Shown piece by piece: positions 42,976-54,346 of a stretch of DNA of 64,000 nt. The notes under the pieces were generated by a model. It did no database searches. It was not told where the DNA came from and worked only from the letters and a program-made list of their open reading frames with translations. Source of the DNA: Pohlia nutans (taxonomy: Eukaryota; Streptophyta; Bryopsida; Bryales; Mniaceae); contig CM040087.1 of the NCBI GenBank assembly GCA_022496805.1, forward strand, positions 6,770,001-6,834,000, written 5' to 3'. A program made the translations under genes and the position numbers. Position 1 is the first letter of the stretch, and each line of letters starts with the position of its first letter.

Positions 42976-43329
42976 CCTAAATTGGGTTTTTTTAGTTAGT
43001 CCTGTAGGGGTTATACAAATTTTGTTGATTTTGTCCTTTGTTGGCACTATCCAATGACACCTCATCAACATTGGCCTTAAAAATCTAATGTGTTGTCTAC
43101 AACCCTTTTCACATTGGTGCTTATTAGTATCTTTCTTCATCCATCGGACATTTTCATTCATTTGTGATTGTTGTGAGGACTTGCGGACAACCATATTAGA
43201 TTTAGATCACATTGTTCAAAGGTGAAAAGAAATAGTGTCCCATCACCACATATGACTATCTCACTTGTCATTCCTACTTTCATTGAGAATGCCATGTTTC
43301 TTCCAAAATCATCATAAAATTTGTGCAAC

Positions 43330-43400
43330 ATCCTCTCCGGATCCTTTGATGTCATCAGTAATTAGTCCTCAGTCCCAGAATCCCTTTGCATGCCACTGAT
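43330..43400 (+). repeat. Orphan fragment resembling the OPR promoters
   Basis: The sequence from CTCTCCGGATCCTTTGATGT through CAGAATCCCTTTGCATGCCACTGA matches the right OPR promoter at about 13440-13505 and, less well, the inverted left promoter. It keeps the TGATGTCATCA palindrome. No OPR coding sequence follows it. Confidence 0.7.
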
Positions 43401-44287
43401 ACAAATCATTCAACAAGTATGGGCTCAAGTATCTCAAAAACAATTTCAAATGCTCATTTCAAATAAACTTGTTAAAATGAACACTGTAATTGAAGCTAAG
43501 GGTGAGAGCACTCAATGGTAGATAGTGTGTATAATATTTTTATCTTTTTGTATGACTTTCACTAATACATGTGTAAATTTGTAATGATATTATAATACAT
43601 TTCAATGTGAATGCAACACATTGTTCAAAGTTTCTCATTTTTTTCTACAAAGGAAAATTTGTAAGCATATTAGACCTGACTGTACAAATTTTGAGTCGCA
43701 AAACAAATTTCCAGTCACAAGTGTACAAATCTCTAGTTGCGACAGCCTTTGACTGGGTAGTCAAAAAACTACCATTTTCTTCTAGTAATTGTACTTTGGA
43801 TGAACAAATCCTGAGAGGATGAAAGCACTAACTATATGTGAGGATGGCTATTGTGTAACAAAGATGGAGACAAGATAAACAACTCAAAGTTGATTATCTT
43901 GGCTTGGAAGTTGGAGAGCTTCAATCAAAAAAATGCCTTGGATAGCTTCAAGTTAAGAAATTGTGCGGTGGAGTTAAACATCTCCAACCTCATGTATAAT
44001 AAATGCATTGGAGTTGAACAACTTTAAGACTAGTACGAGTGCACTTGACTTAACAATCTCAAAGGGTGAAAGCACAGAAAAAACTCTACCAAAAAGTTAA
44101 TTTTTTACCAAAATATTCTTCTAAATAGTAGTTTATAATGTTTTTTCTCAAATTGTCAATTCCAGGGACACCCTGGTACGTTTAGGGGTTAAATTGAACT
44201 CGAAAGAGATAAGAAGCTCTTTTTAGTTACAACCTCTCATCTATAGTTGGACAGTTGAGCTATTGTATCGCTCTTAAAACTTATACA

Positions 44288-44415
44288 TATATCCCGAGAG
44301 AGAGGAGAGTAGTTTTGTCCTAATGGCCCTTTGTCCGGTGGACATCGAGTCATTGGCATTACGAACATGCACTTTATTCACGCCAACCTTGGTTAGGGCC
44401 GGAGTTTTTATCTAT
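44288..44415 (+). repeat. Short dispersed repeat of about 125 bp, copy 2 of 3
   Basis: Matches the copies at 13015-13142 and 53208-53330. Shared blocks include GGAGAGTAGTTTTG, TTTGTCCGGTGGACAT, TTTATTCACGCC and GGAGTTTTTATCTA. Confidence 0.7.
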
Positions 44416-44618
44416 ACATATACATTCATATATACATTGGTTAGTATATAGTGTGTGGTTATTATCGTATATTAGAGTTAATAGTATAGACCTTAGATTT
44501 CATTTTATTATATCATTCTCAAAGGAGGTCTGTAACACTTCAAATCAGACTTAAAACCAAGTGATATCGTAACTTGGGTAAGAAATGAATACCGTTGCAA
44601 CAAACGTCAAAATGCATT

Positions 44619-44688
44619 AGAGCATCTCCAACAGGCCTTTCCAACTTGGTTGTTTGGGCCCAACCTTCTCCAACATTGGAGATGCTCT
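44619..44688. mobile_element. Miniature foldback element with AGAGCATCTCCAA termini
   Basis: The left end AGAGCATCTCCAA (44619-44631) and right end TTGGAGATGCTCT (44676-44688) are perfect 13-bp inverted repeats around a 44 bp core. Elements with GAGCATCTCCAA ends are a known class of small non-autonomous DNA transposons in plants. A lone similar end lies near 28529. Confidence 0.7.
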
Positions 44689-45236
44689 TTCATAACATTC
44701 AATAGCACTCTATGGCTCTACCTCGTCCCATAATAGATGGGACAACATATTCCACACCCAACATGACTTTATCAATAGCTAATTGGACAGGTGGAGTCCC
44801 AAGGTGATCCCAAGGTGATTAGCAGAGGGCATCAAGGGTGAATGGCTACTGAATGATATTTACTGTTACATACTGCTCACAAGCATAGCCGAAGATAAGT
44901 TAACACAATCTTCAGGCAGAAGTAACGATGATCTCGTGGTAATACTTGAATTACTCACTACTTTGATTAAAAAAGAACGCCTACAAAAACAGAAAAGAGC
45001 ATATGCACTGCGCAGCAAGTTCACATCGAAATCCCATCACGATAATATAGAAACCAAAAATTACTAGTACCCTTGGTAGAAGTGAAGGCCAGATGTGCAC
45101 ATGGGAAAAAACGGCATGGATTTCTGACTCATTTGGGATACACTCTGCAGATATTAAAACTAGTGGATTACAGACGATCCAACTGTTCGGAACATACACC
45201 TGAAATGCCATCTTGCTAATCTCTAGTAACCACACT

Positions 45237-48180
45237 CTAAGTGGTTGTCTTACGGCGTCCGACCCTGGCAACGAAACCAGCTTTGATAGGAGCAACTGAT
45301 CGCGAGCATCCACACTGTTGGCAGACAAATCCATTTACAATGTTAGTACAAGATTATCATGGTTGAATTCAGAAAGCGGTACAAGTAGTCAACAACTCTG
45401 ATTGCTCAAATGGCCAAGAGTGGCCACTTCCATATCTATAGAACTTGAAATAAATCATTTAGGAGGAGTTGTACCAATAGAAAAAAAGTATCATTTTGAG
45501 CAATACATGTGTCCTATGACCGACTATTCATTTCCAAAGTACTCCCTCTGTCTCAAAATAAGTGTCCTAATTTTTGGCATTTTTCAACTTGATGTTTTTG
45601 TTGCCAAAAAATAGTCGTCTCATTACTCGAAAAATGGTCTATCTTTAATAGTAATATGTAGTTTATGTGTCACTCTCATAGTCCAACCCCGTTTGAATGG
45701 ACAGGGCTCACGTTTGAAGTATAAAACATAGGACACTTATTTAGAGACAGAGGGAGTAGCTTTTTAGGTTGGGCACTTGGGGGTTAAATTTTACAAGGTG
45801 ATTTCAGGTTATGCTCAAAGCTGCAGAATAAAAGATTACTCACCTGCTCACAACGGAGAAAGAACAACCGATTCTCCTTAGAAAGAATAGTGTCGGGACT
45901 CTTGCAACCATTGCACATAACGTATTCATCTGCACCAAGATCATCCAATCCACGTTTAATGAGCTTTTGAACAGACACACCAACAACGAACTTGAGGAAT
46001 ACAGCGTTAGCATCAAAAGTACCAAAAATTCGCAATATTATGAGATGGCAACCAAAAGTGAAGAAACTTACTGACGTAACGCCTCAGAATACCCTCAAAC
46101 ACCTTGGGAGCAAATCGACCTTTGACAACCAGACGCTGCTGCCCATCAAGAGATCCACTTGTACCCAGCTCGGCCAACAAGAAAGTCATGACGTGCTCTG
46201 GTTGCCGATGCATACTACACACCAACAAGAAGTTCCGATTTAATGTTTGCACTCATAGAATAATTCTGAATTTTAAAAGAAATAAGAGTTTCCAATCTAG
46301 AAGAAACAACATTGATTGAAACAGATACAGATCAGGAAAAACGAACTGATGGGAAAATAGAGAAAAAGACAGCAGGTGAAAAAAAATATATACGTCTTGC
46401 AAAGGTCCATGAAGTTGACGAAGACAGTCTTCTTGGTTCCTTCTCGAAGAACCTGCGGAGGTCTCATAATAGTACGCCTCCTCTCTGCCGACAGCTCTGG
46501 ATTGTTTTCTCTTAAAATATTAAACACCCGCCCTAGAAGCTGCACAGATACCATCATTTGAATGAGCAAAGCAGAAAGTCAGCTCAGACTGAAAGGCTAG
46601 TGTATAAGGCATAAGGTAGTGAGCCCCTTCAAGTGGGATTTTTTTTACCGTGAGTAGGCCATGAAGTGAACTAAGTTACTAACTAGACAATGTACAACAA
46701 CTGAAGAATCAAATCCTACCCACGATTTTACTCACCCTGTGTAATTCATAACCTATTCATTCGATACCGTATTTGGAGTCCTCTCACAAATGGGGACAAG
46801 AACCAAAACATAAATTTTCCACTCTAATAATAGAAACAACTCAAACAGCTGAAAGCCAGTAGCTATACCCTAAGTCTTACCTCTTCATATTTATAGTCTC
46901 GGTCCGACCCTTCCCAAGGATAGGCGGTCCCAAATTCGATACCTTCAGCAGGTTCATCGTCCTCAGGTTCAAGTTCGGCACCTGCTACAGATTTCGAAAC
47001 GCTAATTCAGTTGATGACTGTCCACACCAGTGATTTTTTTTGCTAATTTAAACCAAATTGCTACATAAAATTTGGGCTGGCTAATTGATTTCTGAAAAAA
47101 AGAAGGAATAATAGCCAGATTTCCTACATGGAGTCAAGATGTGTAGCCTCTTTAAACCTAGGTATTAACTACCTAGCACCTAGATAGTACATGTGTATTA
47201 CCCTGATATTACCTATATATTAATATGAACAAGGAGCCTGGATTGCTCTCCAAGTAGCAAAAATGCTAAACTGTCTCCTGACCAAAAAATCACTAATCCA
47301 CACTCAAAAAACAAGGGCACTCTGAACACAAAAGATCATAAAAATTGAACGTGCATGCCAATACCGACCTTCATTAGCTTCATCTTCGGCGTCGCCGTTC
47401 TCTTCCTCCAAAGATTCACCTTCGACCTAGTGACGAAAACTGGATTAATCAATACAGCCCCTCTCAAAAAATCACTTGACAATTATAAATTCCAGTAAGA
47501 ACACGACGACAGCTTAATCCCTAAGCGTCTAAAACGCCATCTGCATCACTGAACTTTGCAACAGTGGCATTTTCTCAATTTTCTGATTGCAACACATCAT
47601 TTAAAAGCTCTTGTTCTATACTACAAGATCAACCGTGTCAAACTGAAGACTTTTTCACAAGAACAGATGATTTGCAGCAGGGATCCGATTTTCCTACGCT
47701 ACAGAAAATACAGTGGACGCTTGAAAAAGTTTACGAATGAGTTGCTTAAGAGCTTACTGGTTTCTTCTTTTTCTTCTTCTTCAGACCAAGGAAAGTGGAG
47801 TCCGGAGCTCCTTCAGCAGCAGGAGCCACGGGTTCCTTCACGGGCACGGGTTCCTCATCTTCTACCATGCGCACTTTCTTCTTCTTCTTTTTCTTCGTAG
47901 GATCAAACGCACCAATCTGCCAAACCCTAAAATCGATTAGACCTCGTCAAAAACCCTGAAATCTCGATTAGATCTCGTTTTCCTCACCCTTCTCAATCGC
48001 GCACGAAAGAATCGCCGTTCCTGAAATCCAATTGCGCAACTGGGAGCTCTCCCAATCAAAATGAAATGCTGTTTCATTTCTGCCACCAAAGAAAAAAAAA
48101 TGGCAGCCAAATTAGTGTACCTCGCCTCCGAGATCCTCCTTGAGCTCGGGCGCGGGCTCGTCATGTTGCACGTCCGCCAT
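45237..48180 (-). CDS. eIF2beta: Eukaryotic translation initiation factor 2 subunit beta (eIF2 beta)
   Basis: Eight exons, 277 aa: 48180-48121, 47916-47758, 47426-47369, 46984-46881, 46539-46394, 46214-46072, 45929-45844 and 45314-45237. The subunit belongs to the eIF2-GTP-initiator Met-tRNA complex and its N-terminal lysine blocks contact eIF5 and eIF2B. Visible features: [13 protein letters not shown] start, first Lys run at 28-34 ([11 protein letters not shown]), second at 67-72 ([10 protein letters not shown]), an acidic stretch, then the conserved core ([40 protein letters not shown]). A C2-C2 zinc ribbon has Cys229, Cys232, Cys250 and Cys253, and the protein ends [11 protein letters not shown]. 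Two lysine blocks are present where animal and yeast proteins have three. Length fits plant homologues. Intron 3 carries a dispersed repeat and intron 7 a Stowaway-type MITE. Confidence 0.95.
45540..45758. mobile_element. Stowaway-type MITE in the last intron of eIF2 beta
   Basis: The ends TACTCCCTCTGTCTCAAAAT and the reverse complement at 45739-45758 form inverted repeats of about 30 bp, extending into AAGTGTCCTA. The element is flanked by TA and is 219 bp long. CTCCCTCYGTC-type ends with a TA target duplication are typical of Tc1/mariner-derived Stowaway elements. Confidence 0.85.
47040..47290 (+). repeat. Dispersed repeat, copy 2, in intron 3 of eIF2 beta
   Basis: Collinear with 11177-11450, in the same plus-strand orientation, thus antisense to this gene. 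Key shared blocks are ACATAAAATTTGGGCTGG, GTACATGTGTATTACCCTGA and GGAGCCTGGATTGCTCT. Confidence 0.7.
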
Positions 48181-48277
48181 GGTTGCAGAAAGGACGAAAG
48201 GGCGCCCCGGGCCTCGCAGACGAAGAAGAACGCGAAATTTGAAAAGAAAAACGACAGTGAACGCCACGCACAAAAAA

Positions 48278-48308
48278 GCCCAACGCCTCGGGCCCCCGCA
48301 AACCCTAA
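48278..48308 (-). promoter_or_regulatory. Telo-box plus site II promoter module of eIF2 beta
   Basis: On the coding strand a telo-box complement (TTAGGGTTT, 48308-48300) is followed by TTGGGCTT at about 48283-48277, 100-130 bp upstream of the ATG. Paired telo-box and TGGGCY elements are a known signature of plant translation and ribosomal protein genes active in dividing cells. This supports co-regulation with the translation machinery. Confidence 0.6.
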
Positions 48309-48847
48309 TTCTTCACCTGGCTCAGTAGGGAAGAAGGTCTAATATATACGACGCCCTAAATAGTGTGGGTGAATAATTGCTGTGGTTGTGCACAGTAGTC
48401 CTGTGTTGCTTGCTTGCTTGCTGGCCAAGATTTAAAACGAAACTCAGGTTGAAGTAACAAAATAGTAAGAATTTGTTTATGATTAACTTGACCATTTCAC
48501 CTTTAGTCTTTATATTACTTTTATATAAGAGAAATTTTACTTTTATATATTTTACTTTTAATATATTAAAATTTTATTTATCTTTAGTGATTTACTTTTA
48601 GCCTTTTACTTTTATCATTAGACTACAGGGACTGTTTTACTTGAAATTCGAGTTTTGGTTCAAATATCAATGCAAATGCGCACACTAATGGCGGTGTGCA
48701 GGGCCCAATATCTTTCTATTCATTTTACCTTGTTTTGTTCAATGTCAACATTATGTTGTATCATAATATTTACTAAAAAATGAATAGAATCCTATATGAA
48801 AATAAAGTACTCAAAATCTCATGGCAACATTCTATTTTATGTCAAAC

Positions 48848-49246
48848 TTAACCCTTAAACATCAAGAGGTCCTAGGCGGGGCAACCAGAAAAGCATTTAA
48901 ATTTTCAAAGGAGGAATTATTATTTTTTAAATTCAAAAATTCAAAAAATTAAAATTCAAAAAACGGCTTTGCTAGCCTACATTGATGCAGCATTGTAGCA
49001 CTGCACCACTTTTCAAAAAACAACCTCAATTGCCCCAACCTCAACGTCTGTTCATTTCGATAACTTTGATTGTCTACCTATAATTCCACAATCTCCCAAA
49101 TGAGGTGCAAATTTGGAATTTAAATTGTTTTTTCAATCACTTTTCAACACACCAATCCTCGCTTGATTTGGTTGAGAAAAACTACTCTTTTCTCAATTAT
49201 TCATTTCTAATAAGTCGATGGGGCTTTTTTGAGGTTTAAGGGTTAA
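48848..49246. mobile_element. TTAA-flanked element, family A copy 1
   Basis: The left end is TTAACCCTTAAACATCAAG. The right end read inverted is TTAACCCTTAAACCTCAAA. The body (399 bp) is non-coding. It shares CGGGGCAAC, GTAGCACT, CAACCTCAA.TGCCCCAACC, CACAATCTCCC.AATGAGG and GCTTGAT.TGGTTGAGAAAA with the copy at 61963-62328. Confidence 0.75.
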
Positions 49247-51870
49247 ATTCTAATTTAGTGACAATTCAATTTGTGGATTTCCAACAATCAAGTACAATCT
49301 TCAAATAAATACTTCTTCACATATTAACTTTTCTAATCAAGCTTATAAATAAAAAAATTCTCTTAAAAAGAGTTATTAACTTTCTCTTAAAAATCAACTT
49401 TCTTTTTCATCATCCACTCTTTCTCAATTTGGTTGATGCATATAAAAGTCCACTCTTGGATCATTTTTTGTAAATACACATGCCTAAAAAAATTAAAGCA
49501 AGTTGTTTCACCTTACTTATCATTAACGTGTGAATACTAGTATTAAATGTTTATCAACTAGTGGGACCCGTGCTGTTGAGCATATTGAGCCTGTGTTGTC
49601 TCCTCGACGGATTCCAGCGCGGAATGATCGAGTGAGACAAACCGAGCTGTATTACATAATAGATGACCAAATTTGACAATTTGCAAAAAAAGAAGAACGA
49701 ATTTAGCTCTATTTGGGGCTTTATCCTTTTAGGAACCTAAATTCAAATTTCACTCACGCCAAGTGAAAATATCTTAGCAACTTTAAGTTGATTTAGAATG
49801 TGCTTTCAACTAAATTTGGATGGATTTGGGTTTGATAACATGAATTCCATGCAAAGGAATAATTTTAAATCTGGCACCATGAGGTTCTCTAAATACAATA
49901 ATATGTAGTCGAAAATATAGAAAAATACAACAATATGTAATAAAAAATATAGTAAAATACGACAAATATATGAATCTTGAGAATATATACTATTGTAGTT
50001 TATTAGCAGGTTCGACAACCTTCTAAATAATATTGAATTATTTCTAAAAATATATTCATACAAAAATACATATTCTCTCAAACCCATTTTTCCCCTTACA
50101 ACTTTTTTTTCAAAAAAAGTCCCAAAACTTAGGCACCTATTTTTAAATTTGTTTTTCGCCAGAACTGCTAGTTAACTATGGTATTAAAATTTTAGAGCTC
50201 ATTCATTTGATTTCATCCTTCAAAGTTATGTACGTTGTTCTCTAATTTTGAAAGTCCATGCAAGTTAAAAGACAAATCTAAAAAATGTGCAAAAGAATAA
50301 CACGAAGAGCATCAATAATCTAGTTTGACGTTCACATTGATTAAAAATGAACACAAACCTTACTTAGCTAGAGTTTAAATAGGTGATGGTTTCCTAATTG
50401 TAAACAAGAACTCTTATCATATGTCTTACTATATACAACATCTTTTTATAACATCCATCATTACATTTTGATTTGCAGGCCCTACAAATTAAAAATACTA
50501 TTTATATAATTGAAATCTAATCGTAGCATCTCAATTACCCAAAAATGACTTGCATTTCTACGTGAATCTTCAAAACTTCCTATTCTTGAAATCATGTCTC
50601 GAAAAGGTTTATTATTTAACATATTGTTTATCTTAAAATTTTGTGGAGGATACTTTTTCTAACTATGACCAACACCATATATGGCCGTAATTGTTGACAA
50701 AAATTAATTACAAGAAGAGAGCCCAAATCTTTTAGAAATTTTTTTTCCAATTTTTTTTTATGTTGTATGGTGAAAACAAGAATCTTGAAGACTGATACTC
50801 ACAAAATTTAGCATTTGTTTTCGCAAAAAGAAAAATTGGAGATGATCGTAAGCGCCCAGTATGGTAATGAGCATCATATGATAATATCAATATCTTTTTT
50901 TTGTTTATTCTTTTAACTCGGCGTAAACACTTTTCATAGGTAGGAGGGATGGAGCCAGTTGGTTGTTACAACTTTCTTCCTGTGATAACTCAGTAGTAGC
51001 ACCAAGTCATGTATATCACATTATCGCTCAGATAGACCTAACGAAAATCAAACTCAAACGACATCATAACATTCTTGAGCCATTGTTCACTTCAAAATCT
51101 CAAGCATATGTCAGAGGATTGAAGGAATCACATAAAATTACTAGCAGTTTCTCTACAATACTACTACAGTATAAAGGATGGGGTCCAATAAGGTATTAAG
51201 GGGGTCTTTACACTAGTAACCAAGAGCCGGGATGGATAATTCTCTTGGTCACGGCCCTTGGTCAAGAGCCATGACCAAGAGCCAACTTTCCCATCCATTG
51301 GTCACCAACAATAGTGTAAAGTGAATTTGGACCAAAGGGAAGGTGGGCTGAAATTTTTAATGTATTTTTGAAAAGAGTAGATTTGATAATTTCTTTTTCT
51401 TTTGCACTCCTCTTCTTTTGATTCATTGTATCACATTCACCAATGTTGGGATCTGATTACGGCTACGAAGCTGGTATAAGGTAGACGACCTGTTTCCGAT
51501 CAGGCCCCCAATCACGCAGTATAGGGCGACCTATTTCCGTGAACTAGCCTGCATTATTTTCGAATTCATTTGTAAACGGTGATGGAAACATGTTTTTTCT
51601 TAATATGGAATGGTTGGCACCAAGAATGGAAACTTGTTACCGAGTTAGTATGATATCATGTGTTCTCCAAATCTAGTTTTGCAGTTCTTCGAAATAGATC
51701 AGCCTATGTTGCGAGAACGGGTTGGAGAGAATCTTCACTTTGAAAATTTGTAGTAAATTCAATATTGCCCCAAAATTTGTTCAAAAATATGTGACCTTCT
51801 TCAAATCTATTTCCCTACACTGCAAAATTATTTGCCTATTTGTTACTACACCGGAAGTGTGCTGAATTGC

Positions 51871-52418
51871 TTAACCCTTTAGCGCGCCGGCGTCCAGAAT
51901 CTGGACGCCGGATGAATTTCAACAACTCGATTTCTGTAGGTACCGGATGTTTTTCATCCATTTTTTTTTTTTTTCATTCTTGTGCTAGTTGAATACCATT
52001 TGTACGGTATGGATCTTCCAAATAAGATAATGTGAATTTTTGAAAAATTACAAAAGTGGTTAATGTCAAGTTTCAATCTTAGTTCAAAAAGAAATACCTT
52101 AAATATGATTTTCCATAGTAAGTAGAATCAAATAATGGAAACCATACCATCTCGTAGTGCATGTCATTCTAATTTCATTACAATATTTTTAAATTTTTTT
52201 GTGTTAATTTTGGATTTTTAATTGAATTTCAAGAGAAAACCTTACAAATTTACTTTTAAAATATTAATAATAAATATGATGAATCCAACCGTACAGATGT
52301 TATATACACATTGACATTTACAACTTTGTTTTGTACATCAACTCCATTTTCGTTTTTCATCAACCATTTTATAACAAATCTTTGAAAACAGTGTTGAATC
52401 GGGACGTTAAAGGGTTAA
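51871..52418. mobile_element. Innermost TTAA element of the nested complex
   Basis: The left end is TTAACCCTTTAGCG and the right end, inverted, is TTAACCCTTTAACG (13 of 14). The length is 548 bp, non-coding and AT-rich. Just inside the left end is a 25-bp GC-rich palindrome (51887-51911). TTAA duplication with CCC ends again suggests piggyBac-type mobilisation. Confidence 0.7.
51887..51911. repeat. 25-bp GC-rich perfect palindrome
   Basis: Two 12-base arms, CCGGCGTCCAGA and TCTGGACGCCGG, surround a single central A. It sits subterminally in the TTAA element at 51871 in otherwise AT-rich sequence. It could be a transposase-binding or hairpin site. Confidence 0.8.
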
Positions 52419-52788
52419 GGTGATCGGAAACAGGTCGTCTACCTTAGTAATGGCCCCGAGGATGCCTGCAGTGGATGTAAATCGTCTGTGTGTTTAGTCA
52501 TGTTAAAAAAACAGACAGATTTGGAATTAAGCCACCCTTTGTGTCAAAAAATAAAAATAATAATAGACAGATGTGTTCACAGATACAACTTGACCACAAT
52601 CCAGATCCCAAGTAAAGCTTCTGATATAAAATCCTCAATGGGGACTGTTCCTTAGGTCAGCATCTGACAAAAAGGGAAAGGATGGACCAGTTATTAGCCA
52701 GTGAGCCAGGGCTGCAACTGTACCCACTGCATGAGTTTACCCAATAACTACCATAGTGTTCGGGAATGTCTTGGCTTTTTCAGCTCTT

Positions 52789-52852
52789 GGTCACCCGGAT
52801 ATTGCGGCGAGAGAACCTCTTTTGGTGGTCTTGCCGCATTATCCGGGTGACC
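52789..52852. repeat. Hairpin with 20-bp arms inside the outer transposon
   Basis: GGTCACCCGGATATTGCGGC (52789-52808) pairs with the inverted copy at 52833-52852 at 19 of 20 positions. The loop is 24 bp. It may be a separate tiny foldback insertion or a duplicated internal segment of the element. Confidence 0.7.
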
Positions 52853-53207
52853 ACGAAACCTTATCCATTTCTGGACATGTAGGATTCCATGTCATTTTCT
52901 CATCCATTTTTAGTCTTGGTCACTTGCTCCTTTTATGGCTAGTGTAAAGTGTACTTGGACCGGCCGGCTCTTATCCTCCAATCATAGTGCAGAATTTCCC
53001 TTGGCTACGGCCCTTGGTCACTAGTGTAAAGACCCCCTAAGAACTTTATGATAATTGTGATACGTAGCCTTTCACCAATCAAGTGTAAAATTCATGACTT
53101 GGCAATCCTACACCACGTCTAAACTCAAATTATACCCAACATCTATTCAACCACTACAATAGCTTATGGTTATTTTTTTATTCATTACTGGTCACTAGAG
53201 TGTCTAT

Positions 53208-53330
53208 TCTTGCAAGAGAGTAGTTTTGCACCGATGGCTTTTTGTCCTGTGGACACTAGCTCATTGTGATTACGCACAGACACTGTATTCACGCCGACCT
53301 CGAAAGAGGACATGAGTTTCTATCTATCAT
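53208..53330 (+). repeat. Short dispersed repeat of about 125 bp, copy 3 of 3
   Basis: Matches 13015-13142 and 44288-44415: GAGAGTAGTTTTGCACCGAT, TTTTTGTCCTGTGGACACT, TCATTGTGATTACGCACAGA, ATTCACGCCGACCTC and GAGTTTCTATCTAT. Confidence 0.7.
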
Positions 53331-54346
53331 ATAATGTAACTCAATGGTAGTATTACAATTTATGTAATATTTTCTTGAATTTCAATCCAACACATATCAT
53401 TGTATTGTACGTGAGGGTTAGATTTAGACACCCTAGTATCGAAGTTAAATTTCCACATCAAATTTTGAAAGGACCACGTCACCCTAAACCAATAACATGG
53501 CATGTTGCACTTTATTTTTCTTTTCCATTTTTGACAAAAATGAATTAATTTATATCAGAACTGACCACAAGATAGGATATTACAATTCCATTCATTAAGT
53601 GCAAAATTCTTTTGTCATCCCTACAAAAAAGCTTGGAAAAAGAACCGCACTCAAAATTGACTCAAGTTAAAAAGGTATTGAAAATATATTTCCAATGATG
53701 TATTACACGCCCCAAAGTTCCAAAAGTTGCAATCAAAAATTGCAAAAAACAATAGCAACGAGACTACATGCGCATGGATTGCACAAAAACGTGAAAAAAA
53801 GAACCGCAATCAATTTTGATTGCGATTTTTTTACCATGTTTTGTTATAGTGCATGGGACAAAATGCATTGATCTTAAAAACAAAGAAGAAGAACAAGGTA
53901 ACCTTTCATACCATACCTGGCTATCAAGATTGGCGTTTCTTGCCGAATAATTTCTTTTAAAAAAATGTCAATTTCTTTGAATATCCTCCAAAATTATATT
54001 TTTCACCAAATAATAATTTTTTTTTTTTTCTGAGAATTTTTTTTGCTAAAGATTTGGGTTTGTCTTTTTCTAATTATCTTTTCCCAACCAAAACAACCAG
54101 GTACGGTACCCACTTGAATGAAGAGACTGTTGAGGTAATTCTACCGTACTATAAACACAACGAACCTTGACCATATTACCTTCTTGCTAAATTGAACAAC
54201 CACTTGCAAAACTTGCTGTAAACAACAGTTAACTTTGGTAACTGTAATGTTTACTTCCTGGCAGTGAATTGGACAATCATTCAAGGTTCCCTAAGTTGTG
54301 GAATCAAAGTGCAGTTATTCTACTACCTATGATTCAAGAGCAGTTT

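Larger units (their letters stand above)
41459..45236. other. Intergenic region between L-arabinokinase and eIF2 beta
   Basis: Non-coding and strongly AT-rich between about 41760 and 43200. Contents: an old copy of a family repeat at about 42790-42975, a fragment resembling the OPR promoters at 43330-43400, a dispersed 125-bp repeat at 44288-44415, a lone TTAA-type end near 44168-44186, and a short foldback element at 44619-44688. The last few hundred bases are the probable 3' UTR of eIF2 beta. Confidence 0.6.
51477..52446. mobile_element. Middle transposon of the nested complex, 3-bp GTA duplication
   Basis: Perfect 26-bp inverted ends begin TAAGGTAGACGACCTGTTTC at 51477 and finish at 52446. 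Flanks are GTA on both sides (51474-51476 and 52447-52449). The family is unassigned. It in turn contains the TTAA element at 51871-52418. There is no coding frame. Confidence 0.75.
51200..53037. mobile_element. Outer transposon of a nested complex, 3-bp TAA target duplication
   Basis: Begins GGGGGTCTTTACACTAGTAA at 51200 and ends with CACTAGTGTAAAGACCCCC at 53037. TAA flanks both sides (51197-51199, 53038-53040). Inner motifs CTTGGTCACGGCCCTTGGTC and TTGGCTACGGCCCTTGGTC also recur inverted. Three-base TWA duplications and G/C-rich ends fit PIF/Harbinger-type elements. The element was enlarged by insertion of the element at 51477-52446. Confidence 0.75.
48350..54346. other. Transposon-rich intergenic region
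   Basis: Six kilobases with no supported gene. Contents: a TTAA element at 48848-49246, AT-rich sequence to about 51190, a nested transposon complex at 51200-53037, a dispersed 125-bp repeat at 53208-53330, then AT-rich sequence up to the 3' end of the TMEM65-like gene. I see no transposase frame in any of it. Confidence 0.65.

Noticed and set aside
17171..48180. A functional cluster of FGAM synthase, L-arabinokinase and eIF2 beta
   Set aside because: They share a strand, but they act in unrelated pathways, are separated by kilobases of repeats and have separate promoters.
48848..49246. Possibility that the TTAA elements are CRISPR-like or plasmid repeats
   Set aside because: The genome is a plant nuclear one, the repeats are inverted terminal pairs rather than spaced direct repeats, and there are no associated proteins.
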